Positions 10,850-23,144 of a DNA stretch of 64,000 bases are shown piece by piece (within the stretch, counting starts at the first letter, position 1; every line of letters begins with the position of its first letter). The position numbers and the translations under genes were made by a program. The DNA comes from Laguncularia racemosa (Eukaryota; Streptophyta; Magnoliopsida; Myrtales; Combretaceae): positions 3,224,001 through 3,288,000 of the forward strand of contig JBBMOL010000038.1 of NCBI GenBank assembly GCA_037954665.1, read 5' to 3'. The notes below the pieces were generated by a model. It saw nothing but the letters and a program-made list of their open reading frames with translations, had not been told where the DNA came from and did not search any database.

Positions 10850-12640
10850 CCAATCTCCTACTATATTATATTGCAACTCAAGATATGGCTTATGTGAGTG
10901 CTATTGATATCTTTCCGTATTGTAGACCTCTATTTTGTAGACCATGTTTCCTAAATAAAGGTTACTAACAAAAAGCTTATACCAATACAGGGAGGCAGCT
11001 ACATAAGGTGGATTTGAGGGGTTAAATGAAGGTACATGTCACATATTCACAAGGGTGGACGTAAAATTGTACTATTGGGAGGTTGGATTTATAATATTAA
11101 AATTAATAATAATATTATTAGTAAAAAATACTCACTTATTATTACAATTATAATGTATCTTATATATATGAAAATAAATGTATCCTCAACACACTCTAAT
11201 GCTAAATTGAAAAAGTAAATTTAAACTTTTTTATATATCGATTATGGGTACTTAATATACTTTGTAAAAAGTAAAAAAAAAAACATATTGTTTTAGCATT
11301 TCATTAGGCATATATATTAGTGAAAATATTACTATTAATTTACAAAAAATGGAACCAAAATATAAAATTCGTATAAATTTTTTTGTTAACAAAAATAAAT
11401 CATAAGTATTTAAACAAAAAATTACAAGTAGAACGAAAAAGATAACGTAGTATAAATAATAAAATATTTTAAAATTTCTTATACTAACTTTGTAAGATTG
11501 TTTCTTTAATAATATTGTAATATATATATATGTGTATATATGCTTTTTCAATATAAGTGATTAGACAATTGATTATTCAATGCTACTCATTCCATTTTAT
11601 AATATTAATAGTGAAAGAAAATGTTAATATTTTAAGTGATATAAACTATTATTATTTACTAATATATTTATGAAATATGATTGAAATATTTATTATTTAT
11701 CGTAAAACTGGTAATAAATAAATAGTATTTATTAAAAATTTATTTAGTTAATCATCATCTTTTTTGTTAATGAAATTTAATTTTACTAGTTATAACAAAA
11801 GAGAGAGAGAGAGATAGAGAGAGAGAGAACGAAAATCATTTATTGAGAAATAAACAATAAATACAACTTAAAAAAGAATAAGTAAAAGTTACTGATAAGA
11901 ATCAACCCATGACCTTAAGTATGTAAAAATAATTCCTTAACCATTAAGTGATATTAAGTTTTATGATAAAATTTATACTTAAAAATATAAATATAATATA
12001 TATTTAAAATTTTAAAATAAATTTAATTAAATAATTTTTTCTTGGGCTTAAGGGGGTCGAGGCCTCTTTCAATCCCACCTTTGGTTTGCCCTTGCATATT
12101 CATGTTGCTTGGTTGGCACAATAGGAGAGTATCAAGACTGCATCATTGGGCCAATACATTATGGATTGCCCAATGGTGAGAACCTTGAACCATAGACTTT
12201 GGTAAGCATAATTAAGAACTACATCAATTAAATTGGAGCTATATTAGGGTATATGATATGCATAAATCATACTTTATCTCTTTTATTTGCCTCATTTCTT
12301 TATTAGCTTTTACCTATTCATTATACGATTAAATGCAGATTGGGTCATTGATCAACTTCCTCCAATGTCATATGATATAGAGAGGCATTTAAAGTAACGG
12401 GAATTGCTCGTCAATTTAGAGGCATTATTCGAAGGAATGATGTAGTTGCAAACGAATTCACTAATGTTGATCAAGAGCACTTGTTGCCCATCCAGCTACA
12501 ATGAGACGAGGGATGATTTAGGGGTTAGGAGCAAGGTCAAGCACAAGCTCGTGAATATGCTTGTTTGCAAACCAACAATTCCTTCTCCTCTAGCACATGA
12601 GCATCTATGTGGTGTAGGTCCATCTACATGAACATCATGG
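10850..12640 (+). pseudogene. Degenerate PMD-like fragment, copy B, split by a hAT element
   Basis: This is the counterpart of 8483-9250. The left part (10850-11049) and right part (12095-12640) rejoin across the hAT insertion. The right part preserves the stretch that copy A shows in broken form: AFKVTGIARQFRG and DQEHLLPIQ are readable around 12385-12500. Stops (for example TAA in ..CATTTAAAGTAACGG) and frameshifts remain. The family call is tentative. Confidence 0.35.
11050..12094. mobile_element. Non-autonomous hAT-type element, 1045 bp
   Basis: It begins CAAGGGTGGACG and ends ..GGTTTGCCCTTG, so the outermost CAAGGG/CCCTTG are inverted repeats and GGTGG also recurs inverted just inside. 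It is flanked by a perfect 8-bp target duplication CATATTCA (11042-11049 and 12095-12102). The related copy A at 8679-8686 has a single CATATTCA, i.e. the empty site. An 8-bp duplication and CA(A/G)GGG termini are typical of hAT transposons. The inside is AT-rich with a GAGA run (about 11800-11830) and no transposase. The open frames at 11036-11218 and 11252-11551 are low-complexity. Confidence 0.85.
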
Positions 12641-12824
12641 CCATGAGAGATGTTGCCAAATATTTCCAATGTACCTTTCTAGACTCTTGTGGCTAGGAGA
12701 TGGTAAGGACAGAAGGAGGGAGCTCATGCAATTAGAGTCCAATTCTAATCCAATGCATGGAAGTCCTCCTCTTAGTCTAATTATGTTCTTTTGATATGTT
12801 GTTGTAATGTGCCAAACTTAGGAT

Positions 12825-14500
12825 GTTACAACCCGCCATGCGCTATTACTAAATAATGACACGCTAAAACTCTTAACATGTCTAAAACCACAAATATTTT
12901 CATATCTCCACAATATAAAATATCTCATCAGTTTTTCAGATATCACACTTAAATATCTTTTAGTTCTTTGAAAAGATACATAATTCTAAAATTTTATAGA
13001 TAATTTAAAATTGAATATAATTTAATTAAACATATCCTATAACAACCTAACTTATTACATGTCTCATTATGCTAACGTTAAATTCGCTCCCAAAGTCATA
13101 TAGTTGTAAAATAAAAAGGCATAAGCCTAAGCTCAATATGTAAGTACCACGAGTATCTACGTGTGTCACCCAATTCATAACATATATGCACACAAGAATG
13201 CAATAATAATAATAATAATAATATAACCAATTAATTTATTATCTTTATATTAACCGGCAAATAAAAAAAGAGTACTCATGACCCTGCTACATCATATATA
13301 ATATACATAGTATTTAGATCCTAGGTTAGGAACTGCTACATTTGGCCCCAACATTTTAAATAGTATCGGGAACTGTTATTCTGAGCCCTAGTACCCCTAA
13401 AATCTACTTCAGATCATTTTGATATAGAACTTCACTATGGACAATGCTGTATACCGATCATTAGGGCATTAGTGATCTACCACCTTTGGCTTCTAAGCCG
13501 AGCCACATAAATACAATAAGTTCTTAGCCAAATCATTAATTAGTCCATTCAATTTCTATTATGATCACATATAAATAGCAAATATAGTAAGCACCTACCT
13601 AGAGGAACCTTTTTTATTTGTTCGTAACTATTAATACTATCAAACCCTATTATATGACAAAAGTACACTAATTTCAATACTAACCTAAAACTTTGCTTAT
13701 GATTAGTTGGTTCCATTACTAAAGGCGATTTGGGTATTTCCCTACTCGTGTTGTACTATTTTAGATTAAATTAGTTTAGGATAGATGAAAAGATAAAAAA
13801 AAAAAAAAGAGAGAGAGAAGGAAATAGAAGCATGAAATAAAAGTTTTAAGGAAGCACAATCGTGTAAAAGAACACAGGAAGAAGTATAGATGTGTATATG
13901 GCCATACACCTCTCTATGTAAAAAAACCTCTTGACACTCCTAAGTACATAGTCACATACTTGATCATGTACTTCAACACAATTAGGTACACACTAACAGT
14001 GTATTGTATACCCTTCGACTCACTTCTTTTCTTCTTTTTGTTTCCCAAATCTACTCCTTCATCATATCTCAAAATTGACACTTTCACACCTAATTCTACA
14101 ACTATTAGAGCATATAAACAAGTAATTTCTTCAAATATTGCAAACTTACTTGTTTTAATCGCTTTAACTAATCTTAATTTCGCTTGAACTCGCAACTTGC
14201 TTCAATACTATTATACCAAAACCTTGCAAACTATAATAAAACTTCACGCTTTAATTAACTCTCCTTAAAACGAGAAAATTACACTTTAAATTAATCAAAT
14301 TTAAGGCTTACCTTGTAGATTTAACATTGAGCCAAGCAGATTTGTGTCATAGATGCAGAGCTTATTAATGGAAGTTTTTTTTATTAGAGATAGAGAGAGG
14401 TTTTTCTAGTGAGAGATTAAGTGACTAAAATAAAAAAAAGAAAGACAAATAGGTTTCTTTTACTGTATTTAAAGTTCCTCACATAAAAGTCTAAAATGCG
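12825..14500 (-). mobile_element. Solo LTR of a Ty3/gypsy-like element, minus strand
   Basis: The left end reads TGTTACAACCCGCC, so the LTR on the minus strand would end ..GGTTGTAACA. Its minus-strand order of features matches 42230-43600 on the + strand: a stretch with GTACATG..CTTAGG(A/T)GTGTCAA, then a GTGGCTC..CTTAG / CCTAGG..TAGTGCTAG-like block and a ..CAGTTCC(T/C)..AC pattern. It sits inside duplication copy B and is absent from copy A. The right end is approximate, set where similarity to copy A resumes. No matching target duplication was found. The frames at 13914-14195 and 13960-14187 lie within it and are not genes. Confidence 0.55.
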
Positions 14501-14524
14501 CTTATTATTGAAAGAATAAATAAT

Positions 14525-14880
14525 TGAAAGGACATAAATTTGAATTATGAAGTTTTTTTCAGTTTGTAAATTATACAAATAAGTGATGTAAATTTTGGAA
14601 GCTAACAAGCATATACCTAGTTAAAGAGAGAAAGTTGTAGGTAAATGTGTGGCTCCATCATGAAATCTTGAGTTTTATTCACAATTTTAATATATTTTAT
14701 AACCGTGAATTAAAGTAACAGTTTTATAAAAAGGTATTTCAATGAATTTTTTTTTTCTCTCTCTCTTTTTTTAATGTGCTGTCATTGTATTTTCTTTTTC
14801 TAGTAAAATATATATATATATATATATATTTATTTTACCGAATCGACTCGAAGCAAGTGAACCGACCGAATGGAAGTCAG
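14525..14880 (+). promoter_or_regulatory. Promoter region of the ATP synthase g gene
   Basis: It lies directly upstream of the 5' UTR exon. It holds a CT run (about 14749-14765) and a (TA)n run (about 14808-14828) ending near ATTTATTTTACC, which could act as a broad TATA region. No experimental start site is known. The segment is duplicated at 9744-10125. Confidence 0.5.
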
Positions 14881-15052
14881 GACACTTCCGAAATTTCCTC
14901 CCCTTGGCAATCCTCCGACCCACGACACATCACATCAGCTACAGCTCTTTCCCCTTTAGTTCTTGAACTCACTCGCTCGAGTGGAGAAAATCTCAGCACC
15001 CGAAAAGCAATCCTCATCGAAAATTCTCAGCGACTGGATCAACTCGGGCAAG
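14860..15052 (+). other. 5' UTR exon of the ATP synthase g gene
   Basis: This is a GC-richer stretch with a good donor, CAAG|GTTAG, at 15052/15053. It is joined across an intron (15053-16747) to TTTCCAG|GCTCAATTGG just upstream of the start ATG. The frame at 14776-15057 that overlaps it has no family match and continues the AT run, so it is not considered coding. The start is approximate. Confidence 0.55.
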
Positions 15053-16765
15053 GTTAGTTCGTTCTAATCACTACTTTACTTCGATCATAACAGTGTTTAT
15101 ACCCATTGTTAAATCTTCATTTGTCATGCTGGTCGTTATATAATCATCAGTAACTAATTGTCCTTTCTTAGTGGTGTTGAAGTTGACGGCAACGGATTAC
15201 AGTGATTTGGTGTAATGATAAATTAGGGTTTTGGTTTAGGGTTTTACCCTGGGTGTATGATTGTGTCAATGCTAAAATGACGTGAAATGGGTTTAGTTAT
15301 ACACGGGAAATTAGATCAAATTCACATGGACTAATTAGGAACTGTAAAAAGCTTTTCTTGAATTTTATTTCATTAATAAATTAATTGTATGTGCATAGTA
15401 GCAGACATAGCCACCAAGTTGAAAAATTTGAAAATGCAATATCGAATATATTGCTAATTTTTATAGTTATATTCCGCCTTTTTTTTTTCTTTTTAGTAAA
15501 ATTAAAGTTTGCAACTTGACGGAGAACTGCCATTATATATATATGCATCGGTGAAATTAGCAAGTTGACTAAGTTGTGGCTGTTCTACTACATTGACCAT
15601 ACGGTTAGTGACACTTCGTATTCTATCACTACGCGAGTTGTCTGCAGTGGATGCTATTTTATACCATATCATAATTTGTTAGTGCTGTGTGTCGTGGTCC
15701 GGGACGGGATCAATTTTTAGAGTATTTACAATGAGTTACTGGCTTGCAATTGCTTTTACTTCAATAAGTTGCAGATATGTCCGAAGACACCTGGGTTTAC
15801 TTGCAATTTAGCATACTTCAATAGCAATTGTTGAACCTTTTCCCCCTCAGTTAAGGCTCATCAAATATTTTGTGTTAACATGCTGTTGGTTGACGAAAAA
15901 CTCTACGGTTCTGTCAAAATAAGAAATAACTTTCCTGTCATCATACAGGTGGCTGTTTTAAATATTGTAAAAATTGCTGACACTAATGCAACGATCCAGT
16001 ATAGGATTTTAATGACAGAGTTATCATGTGGAGGTTTTCTTTGATAGAAGACTATGGAATTTGGAAATTTTGTCGATAGAATCATAGAAGGTCCTATGGA
16101 TTGACTCATTTCTTTGTGATTAAGTTTTATGTTGTCAGGAGTTAAGGCAACTGTTTGTGATCCTGGTTTGACTAGTCTATCTGGGTCAAAGTGGCATTAA
16201 TTTAAGCACGTTACAAAGCCATACGAACAGTTTTGATGGTTGAATTTCATCATGCACAGCCTCATAATCATGGTTCTGTCATTTCACAAGCATCACCTGT
16301 AGTGAGATTTTGAGCTGTTTCTATGATGGTAAAATGGACTCAATAAGGATTTATGTGTCACTTTGTCATTTAAATAAAATAACAAAATTTTGGTGTTCTC
16401 TGTTGTTTCAACTGGTGTTGGCTGTAATTATGCAGCCTTTGCTGTTCTGTTGTACTGAATGGCCAGTAAAGTGATTTTGGCTTTTGAGGATTCTGGAACT
16501 TTGATCACTTTCACTGGCAAAATTTTGTTGTCATGCTAGTGAAAGCAATTGAGAGCTAAATAATTTTTACTTCTTTTGCTTTCTCGCAATTCCTATGTCA
16601 GTGAGTTTTATTCTTGCTTCTCAATAATTTCAGTAGCTGAATATGGGTAATTTCATGGAAAAATTAGCTTCTTAAAATATCTTACTTTACTCATGGATAG
16701 ACTGCTTTCAATTGCATGCTCTTTACTATGTCGATTTGAATTTCCAGGCTCAATTGGTGGGCTTC

Positions 16766-18048
16766 ATGGCATCAAAGTTGCATCAGTTTAAAGCAAAGGC
16801 CAACCAAGTTTCCCAGCTTGTTGCTAAGCATGGGAATGCATACTACAAGCAACTATTGGAGGAGAACAAGCAATACATTCAAGAGCCATCAACTGTGGAG
16901 AAATGTAACTTGTTATCAAAGCAGTTGTTTTACACTCGCCTTGCAAGGTAACTCCAGTCTCTAGTTGTCTTATTAGCATGTGTCATTTCTCTATCTATTT
17001 TGTTTTTTTCTTTTTTCTTCTCACAGTGAGATGGGGAGATATTTACTCTCATCTCTTGGTTGACTTCGGTGAATTGGACTTATCAGAGGAGCTTGAATAG
17101 ATAACTGAATTTATCAAGTTTGCAAACCTTTTTCACCAGCTCTGCTTAAGTATCTGGACATGCTGCTTCTTCATGTATTAAAATTTAATTATGCTGTTAG
17201 TGCAATTTGGTACATCCAAGTGGAGTTTAGAAATTTGGTTTGCTGTTCCATGCAATTCATCTAACACTGTTTTCAGCTGTATTTGCTGCAAAGTTTGGCT
17301 TTCAAGAACTGAAGTGATGAGAATTGCAGAATTATCATTCTGAATGTCATCTTAGCTCTCTGCTGAGGGCACTTCTGCCCCCCATCCAAATCTGTTTTGC
17401 ATCTATGTGATGCACCTATTATTTGGCTTTCAAATTACAGCTCAAGGAATCATCTGGCGATTGTATGTAATAGTTCTGATTACATTTCTTCTTTTGGAGT
17501 TGAGATTCAAGAAAGATTTCAGCAACTATCGACCAAATCTTATTATCCAAAAAAAAGTATTGACTGAATCTGTTGGCATAGATGATCACTGCAAGATATT
17601 GACATCCAACTGCACTGGGTTTATTGGGTTCAGTCCCCTTTCATTTTCCATGGTTCTTTCTTGTTCTCTTTCCTTTTACAAAATTTGGACACCAACTAAA
17701 ATGGAGATAACTTTCAATAACCAAGTGCAATTCCAAGTGATTCATATAGCTCATCAAGCTTTGAAGTTTTAAGATACTACAGAGTTCATATCCACACGTT
17801 CATTTTAATATTAATCACAGCTGAAAAATATTCATGACGTATTTTCTATTTGTCCCTGCAGTATTCCTCATCGACATGAGGCATTCTGGAAGGAACTAGA
17901 CTATGCCAAGCACATGTGGAAGAACAGGAAAGAACTGAAAGTTGAAGATGCAGGCATTGCTACATTGTTTGGACTGGAATGCTTTGCATGGTTTTGTGCA
18001 GGTGAAATTATTGGAAGGGGATTTACGTTTACAGGCTACTATGTTTAA
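16766..18048 (+). CDS. Mitochondrial F1Fo-ATP synthase subunit g (2 coding exons)
   Basis: Subunit g is a small inner-membrane protein of the Fo sector. With subunit e it supports dimer formation of complex V and cristae shape. Coding parts are 16766-16947 and 17862-18048. The intron uses GTAACT and TTTGTCCCTGCAG, and the junction codon AG|T is Ser. The product is 122 aa, the usual plant length. It starts MASKLHQFK and shows EENKQYIQEPSTVEKC, the YTRLASIPHRHEAFWKEL block, then KVEDAGIATLFGLECFAWF, a hydrophobic segment (about residues 92-112) with G..CAGEIIGRGF, the glycine-rich helix expected for this family. The ATG chosen is the first in the exon after the UTR acceptor (16747) and gives the family N terminus. 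No stop or frameshift is present. Upstream, a 1.7-kb UTR intron. The open frame at 17407-17772 is inside the coding intron and is not used. Confidence 0.93.
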
Positions 18049-18840
18049 AAATATCATGGATTGATGAACTTCAAAATAATGGATTTCTCTTTGGAGCAGC
18101 AACCGTGATATTTTAGAGACTGCATGAAAATTTTCCTCCTGCTAGGGAAATTCTTCCCCATACGTCTTTTCCTGGAAAGTTTTTGTAATTGAGGTACGGG
18201 TGGTAATTTTAATTGCCTTAATGAAAAAGTGGTGTAACGATGTTTTGAGCTCTTGTTTCACGAAATAGCATCATATACCAAGCCAATTCAATGTGCATGA
18301 CAAGTGAACTCAATCACTGCATTAATTTGGCTATTGAGTGTTATTCTGCTCTGGACCATCAACTGAGTTGTTCTATGCCGCATGCGTTGACCAGATGTTT
18401 CTCTGTTCATGGCTCGCTTCTACTGTTAGTAGTGTATCGAACTGAATCCGGTATGATGATAATCTGTGTGTATGCATATCAAGCAACTCATGCTCTCTTC
18501 CTTTCTCTTTTCGAAGCTCATGCAGATTGCAGATTTGTTTAGGAGACAGCTGGCTTTTTAGAATTGGTTTTGCTGTAATAGCATTTGTGCGTGTAATGTA
18601 GGAGAAAACCCGGTGCAGGACTGTCACTATCTGCAATGAATACAAATCAAGTTGCAAAATGTTGTGGTCTGACGGTTTTCATGATTGTGAGGTACATTTA
18701 AATCCGCAACGATACTGAGTTTTCAACTTTCATATACATCGTGGCTTAGACTTGCTACCGCGGAGCTGTTGCATTGCATGTCCTCACTTTTGATTTCATC
18801 TGGAAAATTGTTGAAAAAATAAGCAAACCAAGTTGTACCC
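18049..18840 (+). other. 3' UTR and downstream flank of the ATP synthase g gene
   Basis: The composition stays closer to that of the transcript than to the AT-rich spacer. No clear AATAAA is seen. The AATGAATAC near 18634 could be a weak polyadenylation signal. The open frames at 18291-18542 and 18373-18657, on opposite strands, overlap each other and match nothing. Confidence 0.35.
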
Positions 18841-19130
18841 ATGATAAGTTCGGTTGAGATCACATTACTGAGATTAATTCTAGGCTTGAATTTGGCTCGA
18901 GCTTGATCTAATTATGGATTTTGGATTTGAGCTCAAATTCAAAGTAGCAGGTAACAAGCTTAAGTTGCTTAAATTGAGTAAGCTTGTTTAGACTCATTCA
19001 TTTGGAAAAATTATCTATCTATTAATTATGATGTATAAAAGTTTGAAATTTATAATGGATTCGTACTGAAACTTAATTCAAGCTCGAATAGGTTCATCTG
19101 CTCATAGATCTTCGGGAATTGCAAGTACGG
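18841..19130. repeat. Dispersed repeat with GCTCGAGCTTGA-type words
   Basis: It has recurring GGCTTGAATTTGGCTCGAGCT, GAGCTCAAATTC, AAGCTTAAGTTG and AATTCAAGCTCGAATAGG words in both orientations. This type is widespread in plant intergenic DNA. Related words occur at 25380-25445 and 60590-60675. No termini could be fixed. Confidence 0.45.
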
Positions 19131-19811
19131 GACAGGCTCATATTGGTTGAGTATGCTTCTTTCATGGGTGACTTTTGAGAAGGTTAGGTGGCAAAGAAGG
19201 GAGAGTCAAGCTAAACAATGTGAGATATGAATTTTTCTTAAACTTGATTAGATTACAAGTAACTGAGTATTATTTTAGTATTTGAATAGTTTGCGAGTAA
19301 AGATCATTAGAAAATTCATATCTCCTCTCCATTTATTATCTATATTTTATAGTATGATTGTTAAAACTATGACTTAATGATGTAATTTTATGAGTTTATA
19401 ATTTTTAAAGATTTTTTTAATTAAAATGAATGTAAAATTAATTAGATATAATAAAATTATGAGTTTAGATATATAATATTTTATAAATTTTTAAATATAT
19501 CGTAATAGTGATTATATAGGTAAAATCACGATTTGACAATGTCCTTCGCGGTCAGCACTTGAACAGAACTAGCTGTTAAAAGTGCCCGTAGTCCTCTTAA
19601 TTTATTACGTTATAGTCTTTTGGTGCGGGGGGACAGAACTTATTGCAGGCATTAGCTTCGAGCTGGTGTGAGATAGGCATGAATCCGAAGGAAGAACGTG
19701 GCGAGCATGTTACATATAATTTGGCAATAGCGGTAGATTTTCTACTCCTCTTGGGCCGTGTGCATCGACGCATTTTTCAAGCGGGGACGCCAAACGCCGC
19801 TCTCACCTAGA

Positions 19812-20071
19812 GGCTTTGCTTGGTTTTCAAAGAATGGAATTTCAATTTCGTAGAATACACGATTCGGTAATAAGAAGGAACCAGAAGCCCAATTCCATAA
19901 GAAATCCGATTCTTCAAAATACACGGAATTCTACTCACTATATATAGGTATAAAATAATGACATTCCATCCCCATCTATCATCAAGTATAAAAGATGGAT
20001 TGTTAATTAAACTTCAAGGAATCATATTGAATGAAATAGATCTCAAGATCGGAAACCAAATAAAACTCGGA
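19812..20071. mobile_element. Possible MITE, about 260 bp
   Basis: The left end GGCTTTGCTTGGTTTTC faces a right end whose reverse complement reads GAGTTTTATTTGGTTTCC, an imperfect terminal inverted repeat. The inside has GAATGGAATTTC and AATTCCATAAG palindromic words. The target duplication is not clear. The minus-strand frame at 19742-19924 crosses the left edge and is not a gene. Confidence 0.35.
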
Positions 20072-22519
20072 ACTACCTTACAGCATAAGTCCATACCATG
20101 ACAATATTTTTAATTAAGATATCCTTAATCAACATCCTTAATAAATTAAATTATAATTGACAATATAATAAAAAATTAAATGGACTCAATTAATAACCCA
20201 TAATTCTACACCATGCTGATTATGGCATTCGAATATCTAAAATTATCTCATATCTACTCATGGCAATGATATAGTTTAAGTTGGTTTATATTTTCATGGA
20301 GTCTTTCTTTATTATATTTTTATTTATTATTGTTGGAGTTGAATTTGTGCTTTATCTTAAGCATCAATTTGAATTGTGTGATAATGGATATAAATACCTA
20401 TATTTAAATATTAAAATATATCCATTAATATTTCTTTACTTAAAAAAAAATTGGCTGTTTTTAGATTACTCTAAAAATTATATATTTTATGATTTATGGG
20501 TATAAGTAAGGGCATAGGGTGGATCCACTCTATCCCCTGATCTTAATCCACCTCATCAAGTCTTAGACCTAAACCCTAGCTCATAGGGCAATACTAGACC
20601 CATGTATCGATGGATCCACGGATTTGGTGCAAGTCACAACCTTAGACCCTAGACCCATCAAGCCTAAATGGACTTGACAAGAATTTATTAAAAACAAAAA
20701 AAAAAAAGAATGAAAGAAAATGACAATTCTCGATTGCAAATTTGTAACTTCACCAATGCAAATTTTTGGCTATTCAATGCAACCTTAAAAAAAAAGTAAG
20801 GATAATACAATTAAAAAAACTTTGAATTTTGAATTTGAAATGAAGGAGGAAGCAATACATCTGCTCAATTAATCTATAATTAGGATGGTTTGACCAATTT
20901 CTCATTCACATTTCACACAAGAATAACTCTTCTCATAAAAGTTTTATTTATATTTTTTCCCCTTTCTCCATACAAATGCTCTTATGTTAATATTTTCCTT
21001 ACCTTCTTAAATTGTACAATCATTATATTGAATAAGTATTGCAACAAACATCAACATCTTTTTTTGTGTTGCTACTTATATTGTCTTTCATAAATTCTTG
21101 AGTTATTCAAACAAGTGATTGACATCAAAGCACATCTTACAAGTCAAGAATAAGAGAAAGAAGACGATAGCAGTTACTTTAGTAAAAAGTTGTTTTGACT
21201 TTGTAAACTTTAAAAGTGCATGGAAAGTATCTAGAGTTATATATGTATTATAATCGTTATTACTATATTTTGGTTTTTGGTAGCAGGCCCTTGCATTGAT
21301 TAGGCGTAAGTGCTCATTGTCTCCGTTTTCCATGAGTTTTGTCCCCCTTGGTCAGCTCCATTTCAGCCATTTGCCTAAACAACTGTAGTATTCAAGAAAG
21401 ACTCAATTGATACCATAGTTTGAGAAAGTGACCAAAGAAAAATAGATTAGGTGGGGAAATTTGTGGAACATAGAGACATTGAATATTCATATCTAATTGA
21501 TTCAATTAACACCACAAAAAAAGAGATGAAAATGGTGATTGCAATACAAATTTAATTATGAATGCATTGAAGTCAAAAGAACATTAAAATAATCATTGTC
21601 TTTGTCTATCTCTAATACTTGATTACTATGTTTCGCTTGATAACAATCACCTACTTTAACATCTCAGGATTTCAAGAAGGATGAGATAATGATTACTTTG
21701 ATCTAATATGCACCTGCTAGATCAAGGAACGCTAATAATAGTTGTAACGCGAGTTATAAAGGAAATCGTAAAATTTCATAATGGGTGGAAAATATTAATA
21801 TTATAGAATGATAACAACTTCTAGATATTAGTGATTTTCTTGTTTTCCTTTCTTATTATTTTTTATTAATGTAGTAGTACTACTTAATTTATTTTCAATA
21901 TTATATTTCCTCGAAAAGGGAGTAACACTCTTGTATACATTTTTTTCCTCGAAAAAATAAAGAAATTGTCTATTATTTTATTTGAATGAGAGAATATCAG
22001 TTGATTGATTATTAATTTATATTAGTTGCATATTTGTAAATATAATCTAAGTAAAATTGCAAAAAACCATTTAAAATTTTAAAAATAATAATAATCGTAG
22101 TTCAACGAGTCTATGACCTATGAATCAAATTTGTGGAACTAATGAGTCTACATGACTCGCAATGGATTTGCTAAGGGATAGGCCAATCCCTATTCCACTT
22201 CAACGAAACCCAAGAGTTAAGTCAAATTGAGATCCTATGCTCATAGTTATGTAGGTAGGTTATGATTCTAAATTTTAGAAATTCATACTTCCAATAAAGG
22301 TTAAAAGGTTGAAGGGTAGGGCTTTTTAACTAGCCACCTTGTACAACTCACCCTAAGTATCAAAGCATAGTACTTCAAGCAACCACTTTCTATTAAAATA
22401 GTACACTTTATAAATTTTATTAGATTTGCAACTTGATCATTTTCACAAACTAAATTAATTTGTTTATGTACCTTTTTTTATATGATATAATGAAAATGCA
22501 TTATAAATTATCATTAAAT
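20072..22519. other. AT-rich intergenic region, no gene seen
   Basis: Contains low-complexity frames (20281-20505, 20890-21093, 21103-21333) without family features. The more GC-rich patches at 20515-20690 and 22095-22330 look like remnants of dispersed repeats, but no ends are visible. Confidence 0.5.
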
Positions 22520-23144
22520 ATAATTGTAATAGCATGTTTGCTTGCCTAAACTAAGAGGAAAGACGCAGTCACCCCCCTTGGTCCTATTCCTCACTATTGT
22601 GTGTATTTGTATTTTTGTGCAAGTAATAGCTATTAGAGTGTGTTTAATGCTTAGTTCTTTACACGATTTCTAAGGCTAAGGAGCACATGCTAGCACTCCT
22701 TCACAATTGTTGTTCGGTGCTTCGTAAAGCAAAAGTGCTTTAAAGAGGACCCCAAAAAGTAACCTATTTCTTCTTCTTTTTTTTTACTTACTGATTTATA
22801 AATAGAAAATTATATTTATTATAAATAATAAATAATATATTAATAATATACATTTATAATTTTTGTTTTTTTTATTTAGTTTCTTTATCTTTGCAAAATA
22901 TTAAAGTCTTGATTTAAGAGTAACAATAAAACGAACCTATAGAATTAATAAGGAATTTTTGTAAAGGATCTAAAAATAAAGTATAGAGGTCCTTAAGGCA
23001 AAGGAGTCCTTAGGAAGCTGATGTGGCATGCTAAAAATCATTATAGAGTTCCTTTACATTGTACATGCTTTTAGAGGAAAAAAAAATCATGCTTATTCAT
23101 TACTTCCATACTAAAACAGTAAAACCATGTACTAGCTATTCATA

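Larger units (their letters stand above)
10708..14925 (+). repeat. Tandem segmental duplication, copy B (adjoins the gene)
   Basis: Starts at GAGACACCTTTGTGTGTTAG and parallels copy A. It is interrupted by a hAT-like element (11050-12094) and a minus-strand solo LTR (from 12825 to about 14500). Its right part (14525-14925) is the real promoter and the start of the 5' UTR of the ATP synthase g gene. Removing the two insertions leaves about 1.5 kb, close to copy A. Confidence 0.8.

Noticed and set aside
14776..15057. 93-aa frame over the 5' UTR of the ATP synthase g gene
   Set aside because: It starts inside the (TA)n region and runs across the donor site. The gene's own ATG lies downstream in the next exon.
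17407..17772. 121-aa open frame in the ATP synthase g gene
   Set aside because: It lies wholly within the coding intron (16948-17861). Splicing around it restores the exact 122-aa subunit g.
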